Below, piece after piece: positions 22,851-36,349 of a DNA stretch of 64,000 nucleotides (the first letter of the stretch is position 1; every line of letters begins with the position of its first letter). Both the position numbers and the translations under genes were made by a program. The notes below the pieces were generated by a model. The model was not told the origin of the DNA, did not search any database, and saw only the letters and a list, made by a program, of their open reading frames with translations. This DNA is from Isoetes taiwanensis (lineage: Eukaryota > Streptophyta > Lycopodiopsida > Isoetales > Isoetaceae): positions 9,063,141 through 9,127,140 of the forward strand of contig JAJEKV010000023.1 of the NCBI GenBank assembly GCA_021234155.1, written 5' to 3'.

Positions 22851-23204
22851 TTAAAGGAGGAAGAAAGTATACCAGGAGTACCGTCGGAGGTGGAAGAGGT
22901 ACAATGATTGGTACTGCAAGCAGAACATACAGAAGAGGAACCGTTCGAATGGCGCCTTCCAGATCAAGAGATTAGTGCACTGCTGAAAGTGCCTAATCTC
23001 TTGAACCACTTGGGTGTGCTTCGAGTTAGGTCCATGGTGGACCTTCTTTGGAGGCTCTGGCCGTGGTGGTGGTGGCTTCAGCTGGTCATGCTTTTTGATG
23101 CATTTGCTAAGCAAGAAAGTCTTTGAACATTTCGAGAAACTATTAGGCCTACATGCAATACTACTATGGGATTCAAAAAAGAGGAATGTGGAGTCACGAC
23201 GCAT
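22851..23204 (-). pseudogene. Histone H3 core (alphaN-alpha1) on the opposite strand
   Basis: The minus-strand frame contains KKVHHGPNSKHTQVVQEIRH, then FQQCTNLLIWKAPFERFL (about 23060 down to 22930). This aligns with the H3 stretch that in canonical H3 reads [20 protein letters not shown]. Conserved positions include EIR, Q, T, LLI, K, PF and R. The linker before it (KPPPPRPEPPKK) is proline-rich, unlike canonical H3 and reminiscent of divergent centromeric H3 variants. Homology is lost after FERFL. The piece runs opposite to the N- and C-terminal pieces around it. Homology is likely; variant class is inference. Confidence 0.7.
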
Positions 23205-23989
23205 GGCCTTTGGAGTTTAGCAACATGCATTTGCCAAATGTATATTTGGAGTTTAGCTCCTCGAGAGGGGCATTGTTACTTAAAGAAACCCTCAAATAAT
23301 TCTATAAAAAGTTCATAATAATTTAAGACTTTATAATGGGTATCACCCTCACCCTAAACCCCAATACAAGATTGTATCACTCGGCTAAGACGAATATTGG
23401 CAAGATTTGGAGTGATTTGGCAACATCTAAAAGTTGGATGCCATGTCTCAGACTGTAGAGCAGCTTCAAGCAAAAGGGATGCCTCGGCAGGTGCAACAAA
23501 AATGGCTAATCAAGTATATATTGCCCTTCATATAGAGGATTCAAGCTTTGCAAAAGTAAGAGGAATACTCTTCTAATAGGGGTGTTACAGATCCAAAACC
23601 TAGAGAATACATTGGTTTACAAGGCAAGGGCCTATGTGTAGATGAGCATTAGAAGTTGCAATTTCGTTTGAAGGAATTAGCAAAAGATGGCAACACAAAC
23701 TAGACTCTAAGCTTCAAGCAACAACCACAAGAACATTTTGGTTCCCAAGGCATGAAAAACGAAAACGCTTTCTCCAAACATAACCATAACCACAATAGAA
23801 GAGACACAAAAACATTTGCGAAGTCTCCTTGTGAAATTCAGTTTAAATCAATTCAATTCTTATTGGAAAAAAGCCCTTATAAAATAAATGTACGTCGATT
23901 ATTGTCATGAGTTAATGCACGTTAATGCACACACTGAGAAGAACAAATATATTAATGCGAATGGAACTATTGTTACACATTCCGCCTTG
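23205..23989. other. Spacer between histone-like pieces
   Basis: No recognised gene. 'gagaggggcattgttac' near 23256 looks like a polypurine tract/LTR start and 'attgttacacattcc' recurs near 23970, so an LTR-like insertion is possible but unproven. Confidence 0.3.
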
Positions 23990-24195
23990 TAGCTAGATCT
24001 ACATGGGCAGTTGCAGGAGTTCCGGACCAACTATAGGGTTACACCCCTAACGGTCCGATCCTTGCAAGAAGCAATACAGGCGGAGCTGGTGCAGCTCTTT
24101 GAGGAAGGCAACCTGTGTGCCATCCATGCAAAGAGGGTAACAGTAATGCCAAGGATCTCCATCTGGCTAGGAGGATCCGTAAGGAGAAGTCTTAG
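23990..24195 (+). pseudogene. Histone H3 C-terminal fold (alpha2-alpha3), frameshifted
   Basis: The frame reads [20 protein letters not shown], then [20 protein letters not shown], then KRVTVMP. This corresponds to the H3 histone fold, where canonical H3 has LQEAAEAYLVGLFEDTNL followed by [13 protein letters not shown] one-base deletion near 24151-24153 shifts the frame; the other frame then supplies [13 protein letters not shown] and a stop at 24193-24195, exactly where H3 ends (DIQLARRIRGERA). The divergent alpha2 helix suggests a variant H3 rather than a canonical one. An intron acceptor (TTGTAG or GGGCAG) lies just upstream. Confidence 0.88.
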
Positions 24196-24360
24196 GAGCT
24201 TCTAATTTTGTACTAAGATAATTTTGTATAAAATCTCTTTTTGTATAAATCAAATTGGTGCAAAATCTTTCCTGATGTAATTAGAATGTTCTTATTACTA
24301 ATGCTAACTTAAAATTTTCCTTAAAAAAAAAAAAAACTGACTTTTGCATCAAAACTGATC

Positions 24361-24834
24361 CACTCCAGTCTTACCACGCAAATGAGCCCTGCGTCACGAA
24401 TGCAGGCGCGTTTCGCGCGGTAACACCCGAGTGCCCTCTTTAATGGTATAAATTGTCTAAATTTTGAAAGGAAAGTTGCTAGAATGCTTAGATTTAGTTA
24501 AGTCTTACAGTGTAGCATCTTGAATTTGTCATAAATGTGCAAAGTTAGCTTAGATTAACCCACTCCTGTCTTACTGCGCAAACGAGCCCTGCGTCGTGAA
24601 CGCAGATGCGTTTTGCGCGGTAACACTCGAGTCACCCATTTTTGCACTTCTACATGCTAGATTGTTATAAGATAAGTTACCAGACAGCCTAGAATAGAGC
24701 CCAATTTGCATGTTAGCATCTTACATTTCCCGAAAATATTTAGTTTTTAGTAGAAATCGACCCACTTCGATCTTACCGTGCAAATGAGCCTTGCATCGCG
24801 AACGCAGACACCTTTTGCGCGGTAACACCCGAGT
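24361..24834 (+). repeat. Three ~200-bp-spaced copies of a palindromic 72-bp core
   Basis: Cores start at 24361, 24561 and 24763. Each has cact-c-tctta(c/t)c, GCAAA(T/C)GAGCC, TGC(G/A)TC..GAA(C/T)GCAG, TTT(T/C)GCGCGGTAAC and CGAGT. Within each core the outer blocks TTACC.CGCAAA and TTT.GCGCGGTAA are inverse of one another, and the inner CTGCGTC/GACGCAG-type blocks form a second arm. The 120-130 bp between cores is far less conserved. The array ends about 170 bp before a TATA box. Confidence 0.9.
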
Positions 24835-25007
24835 CGACATGTTTGATCAAAATTGTCCAAAATTTAGCTAGTAAACTGCCCCATAGTATTTCTTGACATG
24901 TTTTGCTTAGATTTGCACTTCATGTTACCTAGGTTGGAGATCTATACCCTTAGAACATAGGTCCACCGGATCAAGAAGTCTTGGGCAGGGGAACCTAGGC
25001 AGCTAGT

Positions 25008-25018
25008 CTATAAAAAGG
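25008..25018 (+). promoter_or_regulatory. TATA box
   Basis: CTATAAAAAGG lies about 115 bp before the ATG at 25127 and is followed by a CT-rich leader (cttcttctctaatctctgctc), a typical plant or LTR promoter layout. Confidence 0.65.
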
Positions 25019-25126
25019 GACCTCAGTTGACATTTTCCGTTCACTAAGCTTGCTCTCATCTTCTTAGGCACTTTTTCAGCTCCTTGACAATCTTTCCCAA
25101 CCATTTTCTTCTCTAATCTCTGCTCA

Positions 25127-25651
25127 ATGGTGCCCACAAACTTTGTTGAATGGTACAACAATGCCAACCACATGCATGAATTCCCAGCAGAGGAGGCCTT
25201 CCATGTCTTTGACCATCTCTTTGATCTCCATGCAATCTTGACTACAACACCCTATTACACAGACATTGTATGCCAGTATGACCAACAAGTCTTACCTTGG
25301 GAAGTCAGCCTTCCCCCAACGGGAGGTAAGTGGGTGTCCTTGGAGTCATTAAGTCAAGTCTTAGGTGAGGGATCTAGAGTCAAGGGTCAGTTATGGGAAA
25401 GGATGAAGAACATGCCTGATTACATGAGTTGTAAGGCTCACAGGCATCGATATGTCTCAACACATGCGGCTCTATCTTTGTTCATGCATTACAGGGGCCA
25501 TCAACAAGGTGGGGGAGCCTTCGATCCAACCCTTAGACCTTGCACCCCTCAACACCAGGGTGGAACAAGGCCAAATTCACGAGATTCAGTCCTCGGAGTA
25601 CGTCTACCACGACACTTCAGCAGGGGCACTCTAGATCGAGCAAGACTATGA
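25127..25651 (+). CDS. Hypothetical protein downstream of the triple repeat
   Basis: A 174-codon frame starts MVPTNFVEWYNNANHMHEFP and contains FHVFDHLFDLHAIL, KWVSLESLSQVLGEGSRVKG and NMPDYMSCKAHRHRYVS. From about 25500 a second frame takes over with more protein-like composition (LDLAPLNTRVEQGQIHEIQS, later EGEDYTDPNFWSTVE). That suggests a frameshift near the 'ggtgggggag' G-run and a longer, broken product. I recognise no family. A retroelement gag-like or plant transposon-associated protein is possible. The TATA box and leader support transcription at some time. Confidence 0.45.
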   Translation: MVPTNFVEWYNNANHMHEFPAEEAFHVFDHLFDLHAILTTTPYYTDIVCQYDQQVLPWEVSLPPTGGKWVSLESLSQVLGEGSRVKGQLWERMKNMPDYMSCKAHRHRYVSTHAALSLFMHYRGHQQGGGAFDPTLRPCTPQHQGGTRPNSRDSVLGVRLPRHFSRGTLDRARL

Positions 25652-25769
25652 ATAGGAAGGGGAGGACTACACTGACCCTAATTTTTGGTCCACTGTTGAA
25701 ATCTTAGTTTTTTTTGGTCCACATGTACTTTATTCAGAGATCACAAAAAAACCTACATGTAGATTTATG

Positions 25770-26040
25770 GAGGTGTAGTTTTACTAATTGATGGTGTTGT
25801 TTCTTAAGTGGACAAGGAACGTCCACTTTTATTTTTTTAAGAAGCTGTGGTTTTTGTTCTTTAGAAAGTGTGGCTTTTTAAGGAGGTATGGTTTTTGTTA
25901 AAAGAACTGTTGTTTTTGTTTTTGAGGTGGTGGTGTTTTTAAGGAGATGTAGTTTTTGGACGTGTGGTCTATAAGTAAGTGTAGTTTTGTAAGGAGGTTT
26001 TTTTTAAAGGATGTATGGTTTTCTAAAGGAGTATGATATT
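25770..26040 (+). repeat. Degenerate T-rich tandem repeats
   Basis: Successive imperfect units of 'gtggttttt..taaggaggt' type, about 20-35 bp each, extend for some 270 bp. No coding potential. Confidence 0.7.
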
Positions 26041-26296
26041 TTAAGGTTCTTTATAGCCAATTTTGTAAGCATCATTATACAATCATTGCACTACTCCCAT
26101 CCATATGACACCCCATAAAGTATTCATGTTGTCATTACATGCCATGTATAAAAATACAATATCTCATCTATTGTCCCTCTACCCCTCATGCTATAAGAAA
26201 ACTAGAATGTAAAGGCATATTAAGATCCTAGAATTGAGTTGAATTGAATTTACGTTTAACATCCATGGGGACCAATAAGTCTATCAGATCCTCTGC

Positions 26297-26492
<196 letters not shown>

Positions 26493-28935
26493 ATGTCTAT
26501 GAGACCATCAGGTCTAGAAGACAGTACATTCTACAGACAATATTACTAAATCATATATCATCTAATATGCCCTCAAGTGGGGCATCATTAGGCTCGCTCT
26601 CTTCTTTTTCATAGTCGTCCAACAGTTGCCTATAATTTTTAATAGATAGTTCTCTCATCTTCATCACATCTGTTAAGAAGTTTCCAATAGTGTGGACCGG
26701 TTTTCCAAAGAAATCATGCAAAGAGATATTATCTGGAATACCATAGAGATCTCTAAGATTCTGGTAGGCAGGACAATGTAATACCAAATGATTCTCATCC
26801 TCTATCTCATCATCTCCACATACTCTACATGTACGTCTATATCTTGGAAGATTCCCCCATCTTCCAACCTCTACTCCCAAATGATGAGAACTTAGCCTTA
26901 ATCTACATATCATATGCCTTTTCTTGTATGAGACTTTGCCTGCAAGGTGGGGCGCTGCACATAAATTGGGATTAACTACCTTCCTGTATAAGCTCATCTT
27001 TGTTCCAGGATTACTCCACATTTTGTGTTGCACATTAATTTTCACCCATTCCCGTAATACTGCTTGATCATTGGGTACACTATCAATTGACATGCCCCAT
27101 TTCCCAAGCCATTTCTGTAGGTCTGCATACCAGCCCTTTACCTTGCTTTGTTCCATAGCTAATCTCGGGAGCCTATCATTTTCCATCTCAATGACCTTTG
27201 CCACATATTTTAATGTGCAATATATAGCTTTTGCTTCAAGTGGCATCATGTCCGAATCCGCCAACATCATCGGATAGGGAGTTTGCATTTTTACTCCTAA
27301 TTCTGTTAATAAGAATTTCTTTTGTATCTTCTCCACACGCTTCCACATATCTTGTGATAATCCCGGCCCCCATGCCTCACATCCATAAAGCACCACGGAT
27401 CTCACTAAGGACTCATATAACATCTTTTTAAGCTTCCAATCAACGATTTCAGCTTTCCTGCATTTTCTTTGCATGGCAAATAATGCTTTTGTGCCTCCAT
27501 CCGTCCTTTGCTCAACAGCCTTATTCCAAGCATAATTATGATCAATTATCAGCCCCAAATATTTATATGTACTAGATATCTCCACCTCCTGACCATCATA
27601 GAGAAAATGAAAGTCCCGCATTCGAGTTCCAAATATCAGGATTTTAGTTTTTTTAAGGTTAACTTTCATCTCAGTAGCTTTGCAGAAAGCGACAAGAGCA
27701 TCTAAATGCTTTTGCATGTCAGCAGCATTTCTGGCAAATATAACAATATCATCAGCATAAAGCAGCAATGTAATCACATACCCTGCCATCATGGTACCTT
27801 CACCTCCATGTGTTTTTAGCCAAGCTTCAATCTGATCTATATATATGCCGAACAACGTAGGAGAAAGTGGGCATCCCTGCTTCACCCCTATGTTGCTCAT
27901 TACATCCTCGTCACATTCCTTACGCAGTGGAAAGGAGAGCTGCACTACTACCTTCTCATACAAGACAGATACTGCATTACGTAGTGCCTGTGGTACCCCA
28001 ATGCATTTCATATAATCCCATATATTTCTTCTCCGCAGCATATCAAACGCTTTTGTAAGGTCCACAAAAAGAGCAAAGAGGGGTTTTTTGGTATTCTTCA
28101 CGGAATCCATTACTGCTCTAATTGTGACTAGGTGATCCACCGTGCATCTTTTGGGCCTGAATCCTGCTTGTCCCATTGCCCTACAATCATTCTCCTCTGC
28201 CCATGCATTTATTTTGCGCTCCAGTATTGTTGCAAACAATTTGGAGAAAAGACCGCTAATCATAATCATCCTATAGTTATTAGGATCCCTAGTGTCACCT
28301 GCTTTATGTACCGGTACTACTCTGTTTATTTGCCATGCCGATGGGAATCCATGCAATAATGCGTCATTCATCATATTGGTTACAACTTTAGCCACAGTAG
28401 GACCAGCCCATTTAATCATCTCCGCTGCTAACCCAAATGCATCTGTTGCCCTTCCGCATGATAATTTACTTATCCCATTCTTCACATCATCCTCTGTAAA
28501 AACAAGAATTTCTCCTTCCCTATGCATCTCATCGTTTAAACCAGCAATGTGATAAAGACCACGTACCTGTTGCATTAAATCTTTCACTTCCAGCATATTG
28601 GGTTGATGTCCTTTTGATTTCAATCGTGCCCAGAATCGCCTTGGTTCATCTAGTAAGGTACCAATTAATATTTCTTGCTTCTTATGCAGATATGCCCTCT
28701 TTTTCCTCCTTACTAACTTACGATATTCCATTCTGCGCTTACATTTATCTTCCTTTGCTGCCATTTTAAATTCAGCCAGCTTTGCCTTACATTCTTGGTC
28801 ATACCATCCATTGCACGGCAATCCTTTTGCTTTCGTCCAGACATAAAACATGAAGTTGCCGTGATCTAGTAACATATTAGTCAAAGATATCATTATCACT
28901 ATCGCTTGACTTGTCCATTTAATGCTCTTGGCCCG
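26493..28935 (-). mobile_element. LINE copy 1 (5'-truncated, RT frame intact)
   Basis: Runs on the minus strand from the (TA)n(GA)n block at 28951 to a 3' UTR ending '...gatggtctcatagacataataaacattc' against the (GA)n block. The same 3' terminal signature, with the words 'gagac', 'ccaggtct' and 'tttatta', ends the other copies in this array. The endonuclease domain is missing. Confidence 0.93.
26551..28899 (-). CDS. LINE reverse transcriptase, 782-codon open frame
   Basis: The product is a non-LTR reverse transcriptase. Early residues (KGLPCNGWYDQECKAKLAEF) correspond to the linker after the endonuclease. The RT body has MGQAGFRPKRCTVDHL, FALFVDLTKAFD, GVKQGCPLSPTLFGIY and the catalytic LLLYADDIVIFARN. 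A thumb region follows, then a C-terminal zinc motif CRVCGDDEIEDENHLVLHC (C-x2-C..H-x4-C). The frame has no stop for about 780 codons and continues open upstream to 28935, so the start is arbitrary; it begins with GTG. Loss of the APE-type endonuclease (present in copy 4) means the copy is probably not autonomous. It differs from L1-type plant LINEs, which have GLRQGDPLSP; clade unassigned. Confidence 0.93.
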   Translation of the reverse strand: MIMISLTNMLLDHGNFMFYVWTKAKGLPCNGWYDQECKAKLAEFKMAAKEDKCKRRMEYRKLVRRKKRAYLHKKQEILIGTLLDEPRRFWARLKSKGHQPNMLEVKDLMQQVRGLYHIAGLNDEMHREGEILVFTEDDVKNGISKLSCGRATDAFGLAAEMIKWAGPTVAKVVTNMMNDALLHGFPSAWQINRVVPVHKAGDTRDPNNYRMIMISGLFSKLFATILERKINAWAEENDCRAMGQAGFRPKRCTVDHLVTIRAVMDSVKNTKKPLFALFVDLTKAFDMLRRRNIWDYMKCIGVPQALRNAVSVLYEKVVVQLSFPLRKECDEDVMSNIGVKQGCPLSPTLFGIYIDQIEAWLKTHGGEGTMMAGYVITLLLYADDIVIFARNAADMQKHLDALVAFCKATEMKVNLKKTKILIFGTRMRDFHFLYDGQEVEISSTYKYLGLIIDHNYAWNKAVEQRTDGGTKALFAMQRKCRKAEIVDWKLKKMLYESLVRSVVLYGCEAWGPGLSQDMWKRVEKIQKKFLLTELGVKMQTPYPMMLADSDMMPLEAKAIYCTLKYVAKVIEMENDRLPRLAMEQSKVKGWYADLQKWLGKWGMSIDSVPNDQAVLREWVKINVQHKMWSNPGTKMSLYRKVVNPNLCAAPHLAGKVSYKKRHMICRLRLSSHHLGVEVGRWGNLPRYRRTCRVCGDDEIEDENHLVLHCPAYQNLRDLYGIPDNISLHDFFGKPVHTIGNFLTDVMKMRELSIKNYRQLLDDYEKEESEPNDAPLEGILDDI

Positions 28936-28950
28936 TGTTTCATAAAAAGC

Positions 28951-30652
<1,702 letters not shown>

Positions 30653-30696
<44 letters not shown>
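30653..30696 (+). repeat. (GA)n microsatellite between LINE copies 3 and 4
   Basis: GA run of about 44 bp, then 'aaatgaaatgaaatgaaatg', the complement of the 3' tail of LINE copy 4. Confidence 0.97.
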
Positions 30697-30700
<4 letters not shown>

Positions 30701-30757
30701 GAAATGAAATGAAATGTTTATTAATCACGTCTGCAGACCACCAGGTCTATGAGACGT

Positions 30758-32907
30758 TCAACACGTACAATCAACGTTATAGAAAATATCATCTAATGCA
30801 TCTTCCGACAATAATGCATTAGCCTCTCCTCCCAACTCCTCTCCTATAGAATTATGACCAAATTGTTCCCTCAGACTCATAACATCTCTTATGAATTTCC
30901 CTATGCATTTGCCTTCTAAATCAAAAAACTCCAACAAGGTTGATGCTGAAATATTATACCTGTTTCGAATTTCCAGATAAGCAGGGCACCTCAAGAGCAC
31001 ATGTTGTTCATCCTCCACTTCCTGTAAATTACATGCTTTGCAATGCCTCATTTCATGCGGGATTCCACTCCATCTGCCAATTTCTACCCCAAGTCTATGT
31101 GAGCTAAGTCTCATTCTGCTGATTAAATGTCTAAGCTTCAGGGACATACTTTCTCGAAGGTACTTAGCCTCTTGGAGCTTTGGATTAATACATCGAATGT
31201 AGAAATCCTTCTTAATCTCTGGGACTCTCCAGTTTTTCAAAATGACCTGCTCTTTTACCCATGTTCGAATATCCTTGCGATGCACATATAGATCATGGAT
31301 GTTCAACCCCCATTTCCACATCCACTCCTCAACGTCGGCATACCAGCCCTTCAATTTTGTCTCCTCCATTGCCAAACGCGGCAAGTTATCATCATCCCCT
31401 CCAAATCGTAGCTTACAGAGATACGTAAGCAGTTTACACAAGGCTTCTGCCTCAACAGGCATCATATCACATTCAGCAAGCATCATGTCATAAGGTGTTT
31501 GTACCTTTGTGCCTAGCTCCGTTCTAAGGAATTTTTTTTGGACCTTCTCTACCCTTTTCCATGTATCTGCCGCCAAGCCTGGCCCCCAAACTTCACACCC
31601 GTATAACAGTACTGTCTGAACAAGTACTCTATATAACATCCGTTTCATGTCAAAATTCCAAATTTCAGCTTTGGCACTTCTGCGTTGCATGCTATACAAG
31701 GCTTTGAGACCCGCATTCACTCTATGCTCTACGGCCATATTCCAGCTCGGACTTTTATCCACTTCCACTCCCAAATACTTATACGAGTTTACCAGCTCAA
31801 CTGGTGTGTCTTTGTAAAAGAATAACAGATGGTCTGTTTTATTTGCCCCAAAGACAACCATCTTTGTTTTAGCAAGGTTTACTTGCATTCCCTTACTATC
31901 ACAAAAATATGCAAAGCAAGCATCCAGTGTGCTTTCTCGCATCCCCCCGCCATCGAAGCGTGATAGGATGACTATATCATCCGCATATAGCAAAAGCTTC
32001 ACCGCATATCCATTTACCATTGTACCATCGCCCCCATGTTCCACCAGCCAACTCTCCAGCTCGTCAATGAATAATCCAAACAAAGTTGGAGATAAAGGAC
32101 ATCCTTGCTTGACCCCAATATTACTGACCACAACACTATCGCACTCCTTTACATAAGGTAGTGACAACTGAACTAGGACTTTTTCATATAGTACCTTAAC
32201 CGCTTGTCTTAGTTCCACTGGGACTCCAAGTAGCTCCATTCTCTGCCAGAGATTATCCCTATTCACCGTGTCAAAGGCTTTAGCATAATCTACAAAAAGA
32301 GCATATAAAGGCTTTTTCTTGCCAGTAACTGAATCTATCATGGCACGTAAAGTGATCAAATGATCTATGGTAGACCGTTTAGGTCTAAATCCCGCTTGGC
32401 CCATTGCTCTGACTCCATTTTTCTCAGCCCACATATTAATCTTAGTGTTTAACATGGTAGCAAACAATTTTGCAAAGAAGCTGCAAACCATAATCATCCT
32501 ATAGTTACCTGGGTCTTTATCGTCTCCCGCTTTGTATAATGGAATAACTCTGTTAACTTGCCATGTGCGAGGAAAACCATCTCTTACCGCCGCATTTAAC
32601 AGTTTTAAAAGCATCGCATGAACGGAATCCCCAGCCCATTTGAACATTTCTGCCACTAATCCTGTAAGCGTCATTTTGCCTTCCCATTTGCTAGTTTACT
32701 TAAACCTTCTTCAAGATCTTCCGGGGTGAACTTGCATTCATCAACAATGGGATATGTGATCTCTTCTACATCAGGAATACCAGGCACATGATATAGCTTG
32801 CGTACTTGTCCTAACAATGCATCAATGTCCAAGACAGCTTCTTGTTTTACATTAGGCTTCAACCTGTTCCAAAATTGCTTAGGTTTAACCAATAACTCCT
32901 CTATCAT
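30758..32907 (-). pseudogene. LINE copy 4 reverse transcriptase
   Basis: The main frame (32674-30758) has AMGQAGFRPKRSTIDHLITL, YALFVDYAKAFDTVNRDNLW, GVKQGCPLSPTLFGLFID, catalytic LLLYADDIVILSRF, the thumb, and the zinc motif CKACNLQEVEDEQHVLLRC. The 5' portion (32907-32671: FWNRLKPNVKQEAVLDIDAL, ...GLSKLANGKAK) is in another frame, joined near 32671-32680 by a small indel. Key catalytic residues are intact. Enzyme of target-primed reverse transcription. Confidence 0.92.
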
Positions 32908-32998
32908 ATGTCTTTGCTTTTTTATAGATGTAATTTGTTTCTTTTATTGATTTGGTCAACTTCACATACTCTTTCTTTAATTTTGCCTTTCTATACCC

Positions 32999-33859
32999 TT
33001 AAGCTTTCTTAAACTCTGCTCTCTTTGCCTTGCAATCTCTATCAAACCATGCATTGCAAGGGATGCCTTTCAATTTTCTCTGCGATATGAAGCATTTGGC
33101 AGCAATTTCCAGGACCATTTGGGCAAGGGTCTCACTAATGGCACCTGCATCTTCTGGCCATTCTATTTCCAATGTCTTTTGTTCACACAATTTCCCATAC
33201 TCCTCCGCTTTATTATATTGCATATAAATCCTATGTCCAAATGGCACATGATCACTTACTTTTTGATGCATATTTCTAACCCTTGACTCAACTAATAAAG
33301 GTGCGTGATCCGTTATCCGAGGCATTGCTTCCCGATATGGAAATCCAACATCCGCTTTGCAAAACATGTCCTAGCCAAAACCAAGTCTACAACACTAGCA
33401 TCCCCTGCATGTTAGTTTACCGAATCGCGGAAATTTGCTTATACCATTATATATAAGCAAGTCCAAGCCACTGCACATGTTAAGCACATGATTCCCTTGT
33501 GGTGTGGGCCATCTTATTTTATCAAGAGATTCACGATGCCACCCATATTCTTTTACCTCCGATTCATCTAGCATTTCCAACCACAACGGATCCCCTTCCG
33601 AGCTCACAATTGCTGCTTGTTTATTGGCAACTCTCCCATTAAAATCTCCCATCAACATAACATCTCCTTCCTGCAGAAGTGCCATCGCATCTTGCTCTAG
33701 CTGGAAAAAAGGATCGTCCCTGTCCAGACTCCCAACGTTATACACTGGTGAACCACGTGGGGGAAAGTAACAACCTGCAATAAATATTTTCCCAAACTGC
33801 CCAGGAATTTCAATCCAAATCTGTTGCAAAGAACCACGCTGTGGTACTAGCTTTACCAT
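32999..33859 (-). pseudogene. LINE copy 4 APE-type endonuclease
   Basis: The frame 33859-33395 contains FIAGCYFPPRG, MLMGDFNGRVANKQAA and LNMCSGLDLLIYNG. These match the exonuclease-endonuclease-phosphatase fold of LINE endonucleases (GDFN and the later S-x-D/DH motifs). After a frame change the next frame supplies SVVDLVLAR and PRITDHAPLLVESRV (33367-32999), which holds the terminal DH motif, and leads into GIPCNAWFDRDCKAKRAEFK. This nuclease nicks the target DNA; its specificity would determine where the family inserts. Confidence 0.88.
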
Positions 33860-33935
33860 ATGTCTGACATTTTTTCTAACATAACATGCAATTCCTCCAT
33901 GCCCTTTTAACCTCCATGATTTTTTATACCATACA

Positions 33936-33955
33936 GAACCTCTCTCTCTCTCTCC

Positions 33956-34047
<92 letters not shown>
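33936..34047 (+). repeat. (CT)n/(GA)n junction and microsatellite between LINE copies 4 and 5
   Basis: A short CT run (33941-33952) and 'ccat' precede a GA run of about 90 bp, so the repeat switches strand at the 5' end of LINE copy 4. Confidence 0.95.
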
Positions 34048-34595
<548 letters not shown>

Positions 34596-34604
34596 AAAGA
34601 GAAA

Positions 34605-35993
<1,389 letters not shown>

Positions 35994-36349
35994 CCCTTTT
36001 GCTCAAATCCATTTTTTCAGCATATGCACATGATCTCAGATCCCATTCAGACTTGTAGGATTTTAAAGCACACAACAAAAACATTATAGAAATCATGATT
36101 CAAAAAATTGTTTGCTGGTTTTTTCTTACAGTTCATTGACAGAAAATTTTATCCAATTTGAGCATGTATCTCTCCATCACCTTAGTTCCAAATCAAGCCA
36201 AATTTTTTCCACATGTTCCTATAAGTCTTCTCATACAGTTATTTTAAATATCAGTCAGAAATGTTAAAAAACACTGAAGATATCATCATTTGTGTGTGCG
36301 TACTTTTTCTGCCATAGGGATGTGCAATAGCCAAATTTTCTGTCCACGG

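Larger units (their letters stand above)
30697..33935 (-). mobile_element. LINE copy 4, longest copy (EN + RT)
   Basis: Minus-strand element of about 3.2 kb from a CT/GA junction at 33936-33960 to a 3' UTR ending '...ccaggtggtctgcagacgtg' and (ATTTC)n beside (GA)n. It carries an APE-type endonuclease region, an RT and a zinc motif, but with several frame changes (near 32670, 32910-33000 and 33400). No separate ORF1 was recognised upstream. Confidence 0.93.
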
